The notes beneath the pieces are model-generated. The model was not told the DNA's origin. It saw nothing but the letters and a program-made list of their open reading frames with translations, and made no database searches. A stretch of DNA of 50,000 nt from Anaeromyces robustus (Eukaryota > Neocallimastigomycota > Neocallimastigomycetes > Neocallimastigales > Neocallimastigaceae), in contig MCFG01000077.1 of NCBI GenBank assembly GCA_002104895.1, positions 1 to 50,000 of the forward strand, read 5' to 3'. Below, piece after piece: positions 34,299 to 46,691 of the stretch; positions within the stretch are counted from its first letter, which is position 1, and every line of letters begins with the position of its first letter. The position numbers and the translations under genes were made by a program.

Positions 34299-36037
34299 TT
34301 AAGCATGTTGACACAATCCATATTCTGGTTGGCATCCAAGATCATTTTGACAGGAATCAGCATCATTACTACAATAACCTTCAGCAGAACAACATAAATT
34401 ATTTTGACATTTATTAAAACCAGCATTAATACCACAACCATAATAAATATCATCTTCAGAATAAACAACATGTTTTCCATTATTAAGAAAAACATTAGAT
34501 GGATGACCCTTACTAATATCTTTAAGAGCATCTTTAATACCTATTTCTTTTAAATAGGAAAGCATTCTTTTAGAATTATAAAATTCATTAGGATGTTCAC
34601 TCATAATGGTGGCAGCAACGCCAGCAACAAGTGGAGCTGATCCAGATGTACCATGCATAATAAAATCTTCAAAATTTTCATGCTCAAGACTTTGCGCAGA
34701 TACTTTAAAATAACCAGGAGCATAAATATCAACCATATCACCACTATTAGTAAATTAGATAAATTATAATTATCAGATGTTATTTCAGTGGTTTCATATG
34801 TAATAGGATTATCAGTAGAACCTACACATATAACATTATCAAAAATACATGGGAATAATGGAGGTATATAATTACCAAATTTAATACTATCATTACCAGC
34901 AGAAGCAACAAAAACAGCACCTCTTTGTGAGATTGAAGTAATTAAAAATTGGAAATACTGTAAAAAGGAAAGACTTGCTGGGTAAAATTGAGGAGGATAT
35001 TTTTCAAAATTTATACCAAATGAAAAATTGAATACTGCTTTATTTTCTTTTAAATAATTCTTAGCGATAAATTCGAGTGCAGAAAGGACATCCTTAAAAG
35101 TTGCCTCTAGTATAAATGCAATTCCATAAATGTTAGCTTTAGGGGCAGCACCATGACGAATACCTCCAGCTACATCAGCTACCATAGATCCATGTTCATA
35201 GCGATTAAATGTTGCACAATATTTATCAGATTCAATAGTAGTAAAATTTCCATTACCATCCATAGCAGCAATACATTTTACAGTACGTTCATCTGTATTG
35301 GAAAATTCAGAATGCATAAAATTAAAACTACTATCAAAAATAAATATATCAATACCTTTTCCAGCTTTACTGGAATAATAATAAGTATTATCATATTTAC
35401 TAACTAAATTTTCATTGAATTTTCCTTGTGAAATAAGAGAAAGATGACTATCAGCATGAGCTTTAGTTTCTACACTAGACCAATTTGTTTCCTTAAGAAT
35501 ATCTTGTGTATCATATTGGAAATGAAAATCAAAACTAAGATTTGGAACACAATCATATACACCACTCATATCTTTTACAGGATCAATTAAATCTCTAGAT
35601 AAAAAGGCAGCAATAACAGTAATTTCATTTAATTCAGAAATGAAAGAAACTGTTTTAGAATCGGAATTACCATCTCTTCTTTGTAAATTTTCTTTATTAA
35701 TTAATTCTTCAACTACTTCTGGTTCTTTATAGGTATCTATATTACCAACAATTAAATTATGAATTTCATCCATTAAAGAATCAATAAATTCTTCACGATT
35801 TTCTTCATGACGTTTATTATGACCTTGTTCATCAGCGGTAGCAACTAATGTATGGTTAACAAAAACTAAATAATAATTATCTTTATTTAAAATTTCTTCA
35901 ACTTCTTGAGGTTCTTTTTTATCAACATTAGATCTTTTAACATGCTCTTTTATTAAATTAAGATTTATAGCATGAACAGCATTAGAGAAAAGAGTAATAA
36001 TAATACTCAATAAGAAAATGCTTATAAAACTTTTCAT
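34299..36037 (-). pseudogene. Subtilisin-like protease copy 4 (minus strand), one frameshift
   Basis: The only inverted copy. Reading from 36037: signal peptide (MKSFISIFLLSIIITLF...VHA), I9-like propeptide with NLQRR in place of KLRKR, Asp235 (FIFDSSFNF), His282 (EHGSMVADVAGG) and Asn382 (VASAGND). The frame then shifts near 34755, between ...DNYNLSN and GDMVDIYAPGY, consistent with loss of one base. The second frame carries the Ser segment (HGTSGSAPLVAG) and the CBM18 module (CGINAGFNKCQNNLCC) to a stop near 34299. Without the shift the product would be about 579 residues. There are no other disruptions, so the lesion is recent or a sequencing error. It is a distinct subtype within the cluster, somewhat closer to copy 1 (ATF, DSSFNF, AGGI). 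Confidence 0.85.
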
Positions 36038-36452
36038 TTTTCTTTATCTCTATTTATTAAATTAAAAAAACAAATTTCTATAATTATTACTAAATAAATA
36101 CAATATTTATTTTTATTTTATTCTATTTTTTTTTATTTAATATGAAATTATAATTATACTATAATAATAATATGATTATAATTTTTTATTAATATTTAGT
36201 AAGTTTTGAATAATATTTATATTTTAATTAATATTTTTTACTTTTTTTTTTATTTTTTTATTATATTTTATTTTGCTTTATTTTTTGATTTTTTTTTATT
36301 TTTATTTTATTTTTTATTTTTAATTTTATTTTTTTTTATTTTTTATTTTTTTTTTAATTTTTTTTTGTTTTTTTTTTATTTTTTTATTTTTATTTTTATT
36401 TTTTTTATAATTTTATATTGCAAAGATTTTAAAAGGATAAAGAAATGTTAGT

Positions 36453-36461
36453 CTATTTATA
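36453..36461 (-). promoter_or_regulatory. Core promoter of protease gene 4
   Basis: On the minus strand TATAAATAG (36461-36453) is followed by AATCTTTGCA (reverse complement at 36419-36428). The leader from there to the start codon at 36037 is nearly pure A with T (T-rich as printed) and has no ATG on the transcribed strand. A palindrome-like stretch with ATTATAAT arms lies at about 36146-36182. Confidence 0.65.
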
Positions 36462-39400
36462 TTAAAAATTTTACGAACCTTTTTTCTTTTTTTTTTTTTT
36501 TTTTTTTTTTTTTGTATATTTTTCAAAATTAACAATTAATGTTACAGAAAATTTTTGATACCGAAATTGGTAGTAGTACAAAAAACATTTATAAAAATGA
36601 AAATTGTTACAAAATAACTTAAATAATTAATGAATTTTATATTTAAAAATATTGTTTATAATATATAAAAACAAAACATATGATGTCATATAATTTTAAC
36701 AATATTTTTTTTTTTTTTCATTTTGTTACCAAAACTTTTTTTTTTATTTTTCATAATTAAAGTTATTGCAATTTATAAGCTAAACAATGCAATGAAAGTT
36801 TAAAAAATAAAATAATTATTATATAAATATTTTTTATTAATTTTTAATATTTAATTTTTTTGTATAAAATATTTAAATAGTAATATATGTATTTACGAAA
36901 ATTAAATATTATTTATTATATATTTATATTTTTTTTTTAAGTGAATAAAATGACTCTTTTCTAATATAGAAAGTTTATTCTTAAAAAAATTTTTTTCAAT
37001 TTAAATAAACCAATTAAATCAAATTTTTAATATATGTATAATATATTTTTAAAAAAAATATATATTAAATACTAATTTTTTTGAAATAATATTAAGAATG
37101 TTCTTTTTTAAATATATTGATTTTAATAAAAGTTATATATATAATATAATTAAGAAAAGAAATAATATATAAACATATAAAAATATATATCAATTATTTT
37201 TTTTATTTTTATATATATTCTTTTTTATTTATTTATTAAAAATGAAATAGCAAAAATAATAAGTATTATAAAGAATTAGTTGTTTTTCTAATTTTAACAG
37301 AAAGTTTTCACATTTATATATTAACTAATATAATAATATTTTAAATGTAAAAAATAATTACAAAATTCTTATTAATAATCCTATCTTTTAATCAAATAAT
37401 ATATTTTTTATTAAGATAATATTGATACATTTACTAAAAAAGAAATTTTGTGTAAAATGTCTTTGAATTTTAATTCTTTTATTTCTTTATTATTATTATT
37501 ATTATTAAGTAAAAAAAAAAGTTTAAATATTCTTTGTATTTATGAAAAATGAAACAAAATTTATATAAAGTAATATTGTAATATAAATAGTACACAAATA
37601 ATGATTATCAAAAAAAAACAGTTATTTAACAATAATTTAATAATATAGAATTATATTAAATAAAAAAATAAAATATTTTTTAAAAATATGCTTTGTGTTT
37701 AATCCAATACTATGAAAGAAAAAATACAAAAAAAAAAAAAAAAAAAAGAATAAATATAATAAATGTGTTATGAAATTATGTAAATATACAATAAATACAT
37801 TAAATGTTTTATACATAATATATAAAATTTTCTTTTTATATTTTTTTAAGTACTTTTAAAAAAAAAAATTCAAAACATTACATTTACATTATTGGCTAAA
37901 AATAAACTTTTTACATACTTTTGAAATTGAATATTGTAATCAATTTTATTATAATTATTATTGTTTCTTTCATAAATTTTTTTTTATTCATTAAATAAAT
38001 TTTATTTATTATTAAATCTATATGGAATATAGTTCTAAAAATATAGAAAAAAAAGTTTCAGTTACATTAAAATAATAAAATAATAAATAATAAAATTTCC
38101 TTCTTTTGTTTTTTTTTTATAATTATATGTAATAACGTTTACTAAGAAAAAAAAAATTAAAAAAATTATTGGAAATAAAAAAATAATAAATATTAAATAA
38201 ATTTTTTTTTTAATATTTCTTATAAAGTATTCTAATTATTTTTTTCGATATATGGATTATGATTTAATAAAATATATAACTGATAAATCTTTCGACTACA
38301 AAAAAATTTCAATATTTATTCATATAGAGTATTAATTAAAAATTCTGATATAAAAATTATCGTAATATATTGTTAATTTCTTTAAAAGATAAAAAAATTA
38401 AATATTAAAACAAATACAAACAGAAATAAATAAAATAATAAATATAGTGTAAATATTAAAAAACAATAAATTTTGTAAAGTTATATTAGAAAAATCATTT
38501 TTTTTAAAAAAAAAAAAATTCATTTTATTTTAAGTGATTATTAATGTATCATTTCATATTTTTATATAATAATAAGGGAAACAAATAAATAAATAAACGA
38601 AAAGTTTGCAAATTTTCATCCATAATTCAAATAATTTTTTTTTAAATATTATAATAATAAAAAATTGATTAATAATTATATTGTTCTAAAATACATTTAT
38701 AAAAATGATAAAATATTTATTATAATTCAATAAATTCTTTTTTTGTATAAAAAATGTAAAAATTAAACCATAAATTTAAACTCTTTTAGAGTTTAAAAGT
38801 TATTTTTATTGTTATATTGTACTTAAATTTTATTTTTTTTAAAAAAATAGATTAATACCTTTTATTACCATTTTTATTTTTTGTTTTTATCTAATTTTAG
38901 TTTTGTTTTTGTTTTTCTTCTGAACTATTTTATGTCCTAAAATTTTTATAATGAATTTTTCATTTTAATTAACTCAATTAAATCGAGTAAAAATTGTAAA
39001 CATTATATTTATTGTAGAACACAAAAACAAATTAATAAAATTAATAATTAATATTTAATTAAAATATTTTATATACAATTTTTAATTATATTTATTGATT
39101 ATTAAACGACTTAAATAAAATAATTTGTTTTTATTTAATAAATTAATGATATAAATAATCCATACATACGATTAATTAATTAAAAATTTATAATTATTTA
39201 AAATTTATTATAAAAATGTATATTATTTATTATCTAAAAAATAATATTACAGAAAATAATAAATTATAACTTAAATATCAATAATAATAACAATAGTAGT
39301 AATATTAATTAAATATTATATATATATTTAAATCTTTAAAATTTTTATTTTAATTCATTTTCATTATTTTTTTTTTTTTTTTTTTTTTGTTGTTATATGT

Positions 39401-40006
39401 ATTAATGCATTTTTTTATGTACGGCAATAAAAAATTTAATTTCTAATATTCCTTTTCCAGTAATCTTAGTATTATAATTTAAACTTTATTAAAAGTATTT
39501 ATGATAAGAGTTTAACTAATATTAAAATATTTCATAAGTTATGTATTATTACTATATTATATAATATAATTTTATGTAATACATAAATGATAATTTTTTT
39601 ATAATTTATTTCATATATAAATTGATAATTATGAAAATTTATTAATATTCTTATAAATGATCATTGAATATTGAAAAAATGAAATTATGTAAATCAATGA
39701 TAGAACATAAAAATATGATAATTTTTAGGTTAGATAATGAATCATTATTAAATCTAAAAAATTAGATTTAATAGTTAAATTAATATAGTTCTTACATAAT
39801 AAAGTTTAGTTAATAAAATTTATTAAATATAAAACATATTTAAATATTAATATCACTTGAAATGATAAAAATTAATTCAAGCTTTAAAACGGATTATCTC
39901 ATATTTTAAAATATTTTCTTATAATAATAATAACAACAACAACAATAATAATAATATATAATAATATATAATAATAATATATAATATTTATAATGATAAT
40001 GATATT

Positions 40007-40037
<31 letters not shown>

Positions 40038-40540
40038 TGTATATATATTATTATTTTGATATATAAATATAACGATAATATGACTGATTATATAAGTAAC
40101 AAAGGTATAAAATCAATATAAAAAATAGAAAAATATGAAAAAGAGTTTATTCTATTAATTACGCTAATAGAATTAATAGAATAATTATAATTTTTATTTT
40201 ATATTATAATATAATATACTAAAAAAATAATATAAATATTATATATATATATTTTTTAATATTTATATTCATATCAAATGAATTTATATAAATTATTCTT
40301 TTTAATTGTTAATTCTAATAAATTGTCTATTTTTTTTTTTTTTTGAGTATATAAGTATATATATAATATTTTTATTAATATTTTTTTATTATTAAGAATA
40401 TTTTTATTATTTAAAAAAAATATAAATTTATCTTATTTTATTTTTAATTTTTTTTTTACATTTAAATATTAAAAACAAATATTTATGTAAAATTTTATAT
40501 ATATTTATTAAAATAAAAAAATAAATATATTATATAAACA
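36462..40540. other. AT-rich stretch inside the protease cluster
   Basis: 4.1 kb with no supportable gene or relic. It holds poly-T (36487-36512; near 39370) and (AAT)n simple sequence at about 39925-40040. A short frame near 38250 (YMDYDLIKYITDKSFDY) was not assignable. Confidence 0.55.
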
Positions 40541-40552
40541 AATTATATAGAA

Positions 40553-40960
40553 TCAAATCAAAACAAAACAAAAGAACAAAATAAAAAAAAAAAAAAACAG
40601 AAACAAAATAATTAATTGTATCCATAATAAAAATAAATAATAAATTTTAATAAATAAAAAATATATTAATTAAAATATATATAAATAAATATATTGTGTA
40701 TATATATTAATATATTTATTTCTATTTAGTAAATAAATGTATATTATATTATTTTATTATATTAAAATTGTTATGATTTTTTTAATAATTATTATTTTTT
40801 TTTTTTTAATAGCAACAAATTTTTAATGTTAATAAACTTAATAATTAAAGTATTTTTTTAAATATGAAATAAATAAATACATATAATAACGGCTTTTATA
40901 AGTTTCTTTAATAAATAAATATAAATATATTAACAATTTTTCAATTTTTTTAATCATTGC
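40553..40960. repeat. Duplicate of the upstream region of protease copy 3
   Basis: This stretch matches 30600-31040 closely by eye, with shared long words such as AATTAATTGTATCCATAATA and ACGGCTTTTATAAGTT and a TATAAATA box at the corresponding place. It is the promoter-side end of the duplicated segment that carried copy 5. Confidence 0.8.
40920..40928 (+). promoter_or_regulatory. Decayed core promoter of protease copy 5
   Basis: TATAAATAT, then CAATTTTTCAATTTTTTT and AATCATTGC (40952-40960). Both elements are off consensus by one base. The leader beyond is interrupted by the insert carrying the beta-trefoil fragment. Confidence 0.5.
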
Positions 40961-41041
40961 TTTTAAATAATAATTTAATCTCTAATTAATATTTATTTAA
41001 TTATTATTTTGTAAATGCAAAGATTAAATTATACATATATT

Positions 41042-41455
41042 TTCCTAAGAGCTAACAAAGATAGATGTTTAAAAATTGTTAATAACAAAATTAATGTATC
41101 TAAATGTTATGATAGTACTATATTTTAACATAATAATAAATTTTTAATTAAATCATCTGATAATAAATGTTTAACTATTGAAGATAATGGTAATGAAGTA
41201 TTTGACATAAGTATTACTAAATGTAGTGTTGGTTCTGTTAATCAAGTATGGTCATTTTGGGATAAAAATCTTACAGAAGTTTTTTCAGCTGAAGCTAAAA
41301 TTGTATGGATTTATAAATCCTAAATTAAAAAATGTTTATATTCTAATTCAAATCATAATACTAGTCCAACAATTAATGATTATGTAAAATATGAAGAAGT
41401 TCAACAGAGTATCCAAGATTTAGATGATGAATTTTATAGATCAGTATATAAATAA
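41042..41455 (+). pseudogene. Beta-trefoil lectin-like fragment inserted in the copy 5 leader
   Basis: The frame reads through about 138 codons with a few stops. It shows repeats typical of QxW beta-trefoil folds: RCLKIVNNKINVSKCYDS, KCLTIEDNGNE...ITKCSVG, NQVWSF, KKCLYSNSNHN. It has no signal peptide and no start, so it is a fragment. The same kind of module occurs in the decayed gene at 14858-15235 (minus). It sits between 40970 and 41530, exactly where the copy 3 leader has no such sequence, so it is an insertion. Confidence 0.6.
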
Positions 41456-41876
41456 TATAAATAAATATAATATTGTTGTGAGAGAATATAATAATCATTC
41501 AGTTATTATTGACATTTATTATACATTAATAATATTTAAATAAATATTAATTAAATAAATAAATTAAAAAAGAAAGTAAATAAAATAATATATAAAGAAA
41601 AAACAATTATATTAATATAATAAATAAATTAAAATTAAAAATAAATTAAAATAGAATAATAAATAAATTAAAACAAAACAAAGCAAAATAAAATAGAATT
41701 TTGGCAAAACAAAATAAAAATATGACAAAATAATAAAAAAGTTATTACAGAAATTTTAATAGAAGTATTATTATAGTAATCGTAATAATAAAAAAATATT
41801 TATATAGAAAAAAATAGAAAATTATTATTATATAGAATTAAATATTATTTAATATAATTTTATAATTTAATAGAAA

Positions 41877-42469
41877 ATAAGAAAATTAATAAATATTTTC
41901 TTAATGAGTATTATAATTGCTCATTTTACTAATAATATTTACGCTTATGAATATTAATATTAATAAAAAAAAATAAAATAGATACTGAATCTTTTAAAAA
42001 TGATGTTCAAAAATTAAAAGATTGAAAATGATCCAAATGCTGATAATTTTTATTTATTTTCTGTTAATTATACTTTAGTTGATAACAACAATGAAAATAA
42101 TACCGAGTAAGTTCATAATAAACCTCATGAAGAAAATCGTGAAGAATTCATTAATAGTTTAATAAATGAAATTCATGATTTAATTACTGATAATATAAAC
42201 ACTTATAAACATCCAGAAGATGTTGAAGAAGTTCTTGATAAAGAAAAAATACGTAAAAGATATGATTATCAGTCCAACTATTTTATAAACAATGGAAAAC
42301 ATGTCATTTATTCCGAAGTGATATCTATTATGGATGTGGTATTAATGCTGGTTATAATAAATGTGGAGATAAATCATGTTGTATTTATAACAGTTATTGT
42401 GTTAAAAATGAAAATTCATGTATAATTGAAAATGAATATCAATCAAATTATGGATTTTGAAATCTTTAA
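41877..42469 (+). pseudogene. Protease copy 5, catalytic domain deleted
   Basis: Closely related to copies 3 and 7 but decayed. The start codon position reads ATA (41877-41879), small indels break the frame in the propeptide, and the sequence jumps near 42271 from the KEKxRKR propeptide end straight to the SNYFINNGKHV segment before the CBM18 module. About 390 codons, including the whole S8 domain, are missing. The CBM18 part (CGINAGYNKCGDKSCC) matches copy 7, but later cysteines are lost. Not functional. Confidence 0.9.
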
Positions 42470-42733
42470 TAAAAATAAAATTTACATAATCCACAATGTA
42501 TAATATTTTACATTTTTTGTTAACATTTTTTGCTATTATATAAATATAATAATATAAAATTAACTTTTATAATTTTATTATTATAATAAGTATTAATATA
42601 TTACAAATCTTATTAAAAATTTTAATAATATTTTTTTTTTATTATTATTATAATCTTATTTATATTTATTTAAATATTAAATATTTGATTTAAATCTTTT
42701 TCAATCTTTCAAAAGAAAATTCTATTATCATAA

Positions 42734-42765
<32 letters not shown>

Positions 42766-42854
42766 TAATTTTTAAAGTAAAATTTTTTTATTATATCAAA
42801 AAGTATATCTTTTAAAGAAAATTAAATAAATAATAATATAAATAATAATAATGA
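42470..42854. other. 3' flank of copy 5
   Basis: AT-rich; resembles the 3' flank of copy 3 (33290-33545), including TATAATATTTTACATT and AAATATTTGATTTAAAT words. Confidence 0.6.
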
Positions 42855-43040
42855 CTAATTGAATATTATAATTATAATCATTGATAATAATATCTATAAT
42901 ATCTATATTATGAATTATAAATATTAATATGAATTGAAAAAAATATAATATTTCTTAATTTTTTAATGACCATCATCATTTGAAAATAAAATGATTATAA
43001 TCCTAAAGTAGATAATTCTTATTTATTTATTTTCTAACAA
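42855..43040 (+). pseudogene. Relic of a protease N-terminal region
   Basis: A decayed stretch that follows copies 2 and 6 by eye from the signal peptide (AATTGAATATTATAATTAT) through ATTATGAATTATAAATATT to the propeptide start (CATCATTTGAAAATAAAATG, GATAATTCTTATTTATTTAT). No open frame. It lies about 400 bases after copy 5, as the relic at 30270 lies after copy 2. Confidence 0.5.
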
Positions 43041-43679
43041 AAATGATAATAATAACAATAGTAATAATAATAGATTAAAAAAATTATAAAGTAAAAAGGT
43101 TATTTCAATAATGATAATTAATTATTTTCTTGTTATAATTATATAATTATATATAAATTTACTATAAATATTTATTTTATTTTATAACTTTCTTATTACA
43201 TTTTAAGAGAATAAATTATTCTCTTAAGTTTTTAAATTAAAAAAATATCTTTAAAGAAAGATAAACAAGTAAAAAGATATATAAAATATATATATAAATA
43301 TTTATATGAAAATTTAAATAAATAAAAAAATGGGTAAAAAAAAAAAATAACTATCAAAATCTAAATATGATAAATTTAGAATATTCTTTTAAAATTATTA
43401 AAATTGTTATAATTAAAATATAAAACAAATAATAATAATAATAGTAATAATATATTAAATAAAATAATAAATATATAAATTAATGTAATGTTTATAATTA
43501 ATACATTTGTTTAATCATTAAAATTTTTAATCATAATTTTAGTTATAAAAATTTAATAATTAAAGTTATTACTTTAAAAAACAATTATAAAAAACAATTG
43601 ATAATTTATTCTTTTATTAATTTTTAATTATTTTTGATTTACAAAAAAAATAAATTAAAAAAAATTTTTTTTTTTGAAA

Positions 43680-43688
43680 TATAAATAG
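43680..43688 (+). promoter_or_regulatory. Core promoter of protease gene 6
   Basis: TATAAATAG at 43680, TCTACAATTTTTCAGTT next, AATCTTTGCA at 43712-43721. The leader to 44050 is A-rich and ATG-free. From about 43930 to the start codon it is almost identical to the copy 2 leader. Confidence 0.7.
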
Positions 43689-43947
43689 TCTACAATTTTT
43701 CAGTTTTTTTTAATCTTTGCATCTAAAAAAAAAAAAAAATAAGATAAAATAAATAATAAAAAAATAAAAAAAAATAAAAATAAAAAAAAAAATAAAAATA
43801 AAAAAAAAATAAAAATAAAAAAAAAATAAAAATTAAAAAAAATAAAAATAAAAAAAATAAAAAATAAAAAAAAATTAAATTTAATAAATCAAAAATATAA
43901 AAAAAAAAAAAAAAAAGATACAATAAAATAAAATTTATATATAAAAA

Positions 43948-43981
43948 TTATAACAAGAATATTATTATAATATTGTTATAA
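43948..43981 (+). repeat. 34-base imperfect palindrome in the leader of protease gene 6
   Basis: The same sequence as at 27941-27974 (arms TTATAACA / TGTTATAA), 68 bases before the start codon. Confidence 0.75.
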
Positions 43982-44049
43982 TTAAAAATATTACATATCA
44001 TAGAATAAAAATACTTTTAATTTAATTTAATAGAAAAGTAAAAAAGAAA

Positions 44050-45822
44050 ATGAAAAATTTAATTATTATTTTCTTATTGAGTATTATAGTTACTCTTTTT
44101 ACTAATAATGTCCATGCTATGGATATTAATATTAAAAAAGGAAATAAAATAGATACACAAACATCTAATAATAACTCTCATCATTTAAATGATAATGAAG
44201 ATATTTCAGTTCAAGATGATGATAACTTTTATTTAATTTTTGTTAATTACACTTCAATTGCTAATGAAACTAACTCTGAAAAAATTCATAATAAACGTCA
44301 TGAAGAAAATCGTGAAGAATTTATTGATTCTGTAATGGATGAAATTCATGATTTAATTCTTGATAATTTAGACACTTATAAAAAACCAGAAGCTGTTGAA
44401 GAACTTCTTAATAAAGAAAAATTACGTAAAAGAGATGATCAATATTATTTTGGTACTGTTAATAAAATTTCTTCTTTTAAGGAAATTACAGTTTTAACTG
44501 CTATTTTATCTTCAAATTTAACTGATAGTGTAAAAAATATTAATGGTATTTATGGTTGTGTTCCAAATCAAAGATTCCAATATCATCGTTTTAATAAACA
44601 AGATATAATTGATGAAACCAGATGGAAAAAAATAGCAATGAGAAAAACTAAAGATGTTCATCTTTCTTTAATATCTCAAGGAAAATATAATCCAGATTTA
44701 ATTAGTAAATATGATAATACTTATTATTATCCAGAACATGGAGGAAATAATACTAAAATAGTTATATTTGATGATTCCTTTAATTTTAAACATAAAGAAT
44801 TTTATAATCCTAATCGTTATACCGGATGTATTAGTGGTTGGGGTGAAGATGGTGAACCAAGAAAGATTTATGATTATCAAGATTGTCTTGTTGGATATTC
44901 AATATATCCAAATCATGGAAGAATAACAGCTGATTTAGCAGCTGGTCTTGAACATGGAGTTGCACCAAATGCAGATATTTATGGTATTGCAATTGAAAAT
45001 ACTCCAACTTTTATTGCCGTTATTAAGGCATTAGATTATATGTATTTTTATAGTAATATGTTTTTTGATGGTAATAATAGAATAGTTTTTAATTTTTCAT
45101 TTGGTGATTATTTCAATAGAAAAAAACAATTTGTTCCATACTTTGATTATTTAGAAAACTTTATTTCATTTTTAACTAATTATGGTATAATCTTCATAGC
45201 ATCTGCAGGAAATTATAATCAAAATGTTTATAATGTAACAGCAGATAAAGGAATGCTTCCTTGTCTTTTTGAAAAAGTTATTTGTGTAGGTGCCACTGAA
45301 AATCCATATAATACTACATTAAAAAATTCTGATGAATTATTAGTTAATAGTTATAGAAAAGCTGAGTTTAGTAATTATGGTGATGGTGTTAATATTTATG
45401 CACCAGGTTATCATAATTATGCTATTACAAATTATACAGATAATAAAAATGTAGAAGGTTTATTTTCAGGTACATCAGGATCTGCTCCCATTGTTGCTGG
45501 TGTTGTTGCTACTATAATGAGTGAACATCCCGAAATAACATTTAATTTTGATAGTATGCTTACCTATTTACAAAAAATTAGTATTAAAAATGCTATGGTA
45601 GATATTGAAAAAGATCATCCATCCAACTATTTTATTAATAATGGAAAACATGTCGTTTATTCTGAAGATGATTTCTATTATGGATGTGGTATTAATGCTG
45701 GTTATAACAGATGTGGAAGAAATTTATGTTGTGCTTCTGACGGTTACTGTGTTAAAGATGAATATTCATGTAAAGTTCAAAATGGATGCCAATTTAATTA
45801 TGGAATATGTAAATTTAAATGA
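44050..45822 (+). CDS. Secreted subtilisin-like protease with C-terminal chitin-binding module (copy 6)
   Basis: 590 residues, the closest paralogue of copy 2: same length, same signal peptide but for one residue, same KLRKR site at 124-128. Triad Asp241 (VIFDDSFNF), His289 (NHGRITADLAAGL), Ser476 (SGTSGSAPIVAG); oxyanion Asn388 (IASAGNYN). The two copies diverge mostly after residue 255, with clustered differences in the loops around 256-290 and 325-365. The CBM18 module ends CGRNLCCASDGYCVKDEYSC, mixing a copy 2-like first half with a copy 7-like second half (SDGYCVKDE). No disruption, so presumably active and secreted. Confidence 0.93.
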   Translation: MKNLIIIFLLSIIVTLFTNNVHAMDINIKKGNKIDTQTSNNNSHHLNDNEDISVQDDDNFYLIFVNYTSIANETNSEKIHNKRHEENREEFIDSVMDEIHDLILDNLDTYKKPEAVEELLNKEKLRKRDDQYYFGTVNKISSFKEITVLTAILSSNLTDSVKNINGIYGCVPNQRFQYHRFNKQDIIDETRWKKIAMRKTKDVHLSLISQGKYNPDLISKYDNTYYYPEHGGNNTKIVIFDDSFNFKHKEFYNPNRYTGCISGWGEDGEPRKIYDYQDCLVGYSIYPNHGRITADLAAGLEHGVAPNADIYGIAIENTPTFIAVIKALDYMYFYSNMFFDGNNRIVFNFSFGDYFNRKKQFVPYFDYLENFISFLTNYGIIFIASAGNYNQNVYNVTADKGMLPCLFEKVICVGATENPYNTTLKNSDELLVNSYRKAEFSNYGDGVNIYAPGYHNYAITNYTDNKNVEGLFSGTSGSAPIVAGVVATIMSEHPEITFNFDSMLTYLQKISIKNAMVDIEKDHPSNYFINNGKHVVYSEDDFYYGCGINAGYNRCGRNLCCASDGYCVKDEYSCKVQNGCQFNYGICKFK

Positions 45823-46682
45823 TAATTAATATTATTAAAAAAATTTAAATGAATTAACTATTAAACTATTAAATAAAATAAATAAAATAAAAAGTAATAA
45901 AATAAAAAAAAAAGAAAGATAAATAAAATATAAATATAAATATTAATAAAATAAATAAATAAAAAAATAACAAATAAAATTTTAATAAAAGAATAAAAAA
46001 CAAAAGACAAAAAACTAATTAATAATGAATGTGTAATATTATACAATTTTATTTATTATATATTATTATATATGAATATTAAATATTGTGTATAAACGTT
46101 AATAACATATATATAATAAAATTACAAGTTTACTTTATAATTAACAATTTAATTTTTATATAATTATATAAACAAATTATTAATTAGTTTTTTTTTTTTT
46201 TGTTTTTTTTTTTTTTTTTTGTTTTTTTGTTATTTGTATTAATTCTATTTATTATAAAATTTTAACATTTCGTCTATAAAAAGAAATTTCCAATTTCTAT
46301 TATCGAAAAAAAAATTTTTTTTTTTCTTTTTTTTAATTTATTTAAAAGAAAATAAAATAAAATAAAAAAAAAACAAAGATAATAAAAATAATAATATTTT
46401 AAAATAAAAAAAATTTTTTTTTCTAAATTAAATATAATAATATATTAAATAAATAAATAAATAAATAAATAAATTATTTAATATATAAAATATTGTATAT
46501 ATATTAATAAATTTATTTCTAATTATTTCTATTATTTTATATTTCTATTATTTTGTTTTATTAAATAAAAATTTTAATAAAATTAATATAAAATTTTTAA
46601 TAATAACAAATTTTAATAATTAAAGTTACTATTTTTATAGTTTTTGATCTTCCTCTAAATAAATTAAAAAAAATTTTTTAAG
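45823..46682. other. Spacer between protease copies 6 and 7
   Basis: AT-rich. Its first 200 bases resemble the flank after copy 2 (AACAAATAAAATTTTAATAA in both), supporting duplication of a two-gene unit. Poly-T near 46190-46225. Open frames on the minus strand here are low-complexity. Confidence 0.6.
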
Positions 46683-46691
46683 TATAAATAG
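46683..46691 (+). promoter_or_regulatory. Core promoter of protease gene 7
   Basis: TATAAATAG at 46683, TCTACAATTTTTCAATT, then AATCTTTGCA at 46716-46725. The leader of about 400 bases to 47123 is nearly pure A with T and has no ATG. Confidence 0.7.

Noticed and set aside
36206-36451. Plus-strand Phe-rich frame
   Set aside because: Reverse complement of the A-rich leader of protease copy 4; low complexity.
38245-38345. Frame YMDYDLIKYITDKSFDY with possible repeat-protein flavour
   Set aside because: Single short segment with stops soon after; no second repeat unit found.
43723-43923. Minus-strand Phe/Leu/Ile frame (also 46757-46939 and 45861-46046)
   Set aside because: Opposite strand of A-rich protease leaders or flanks; not credible as protein.
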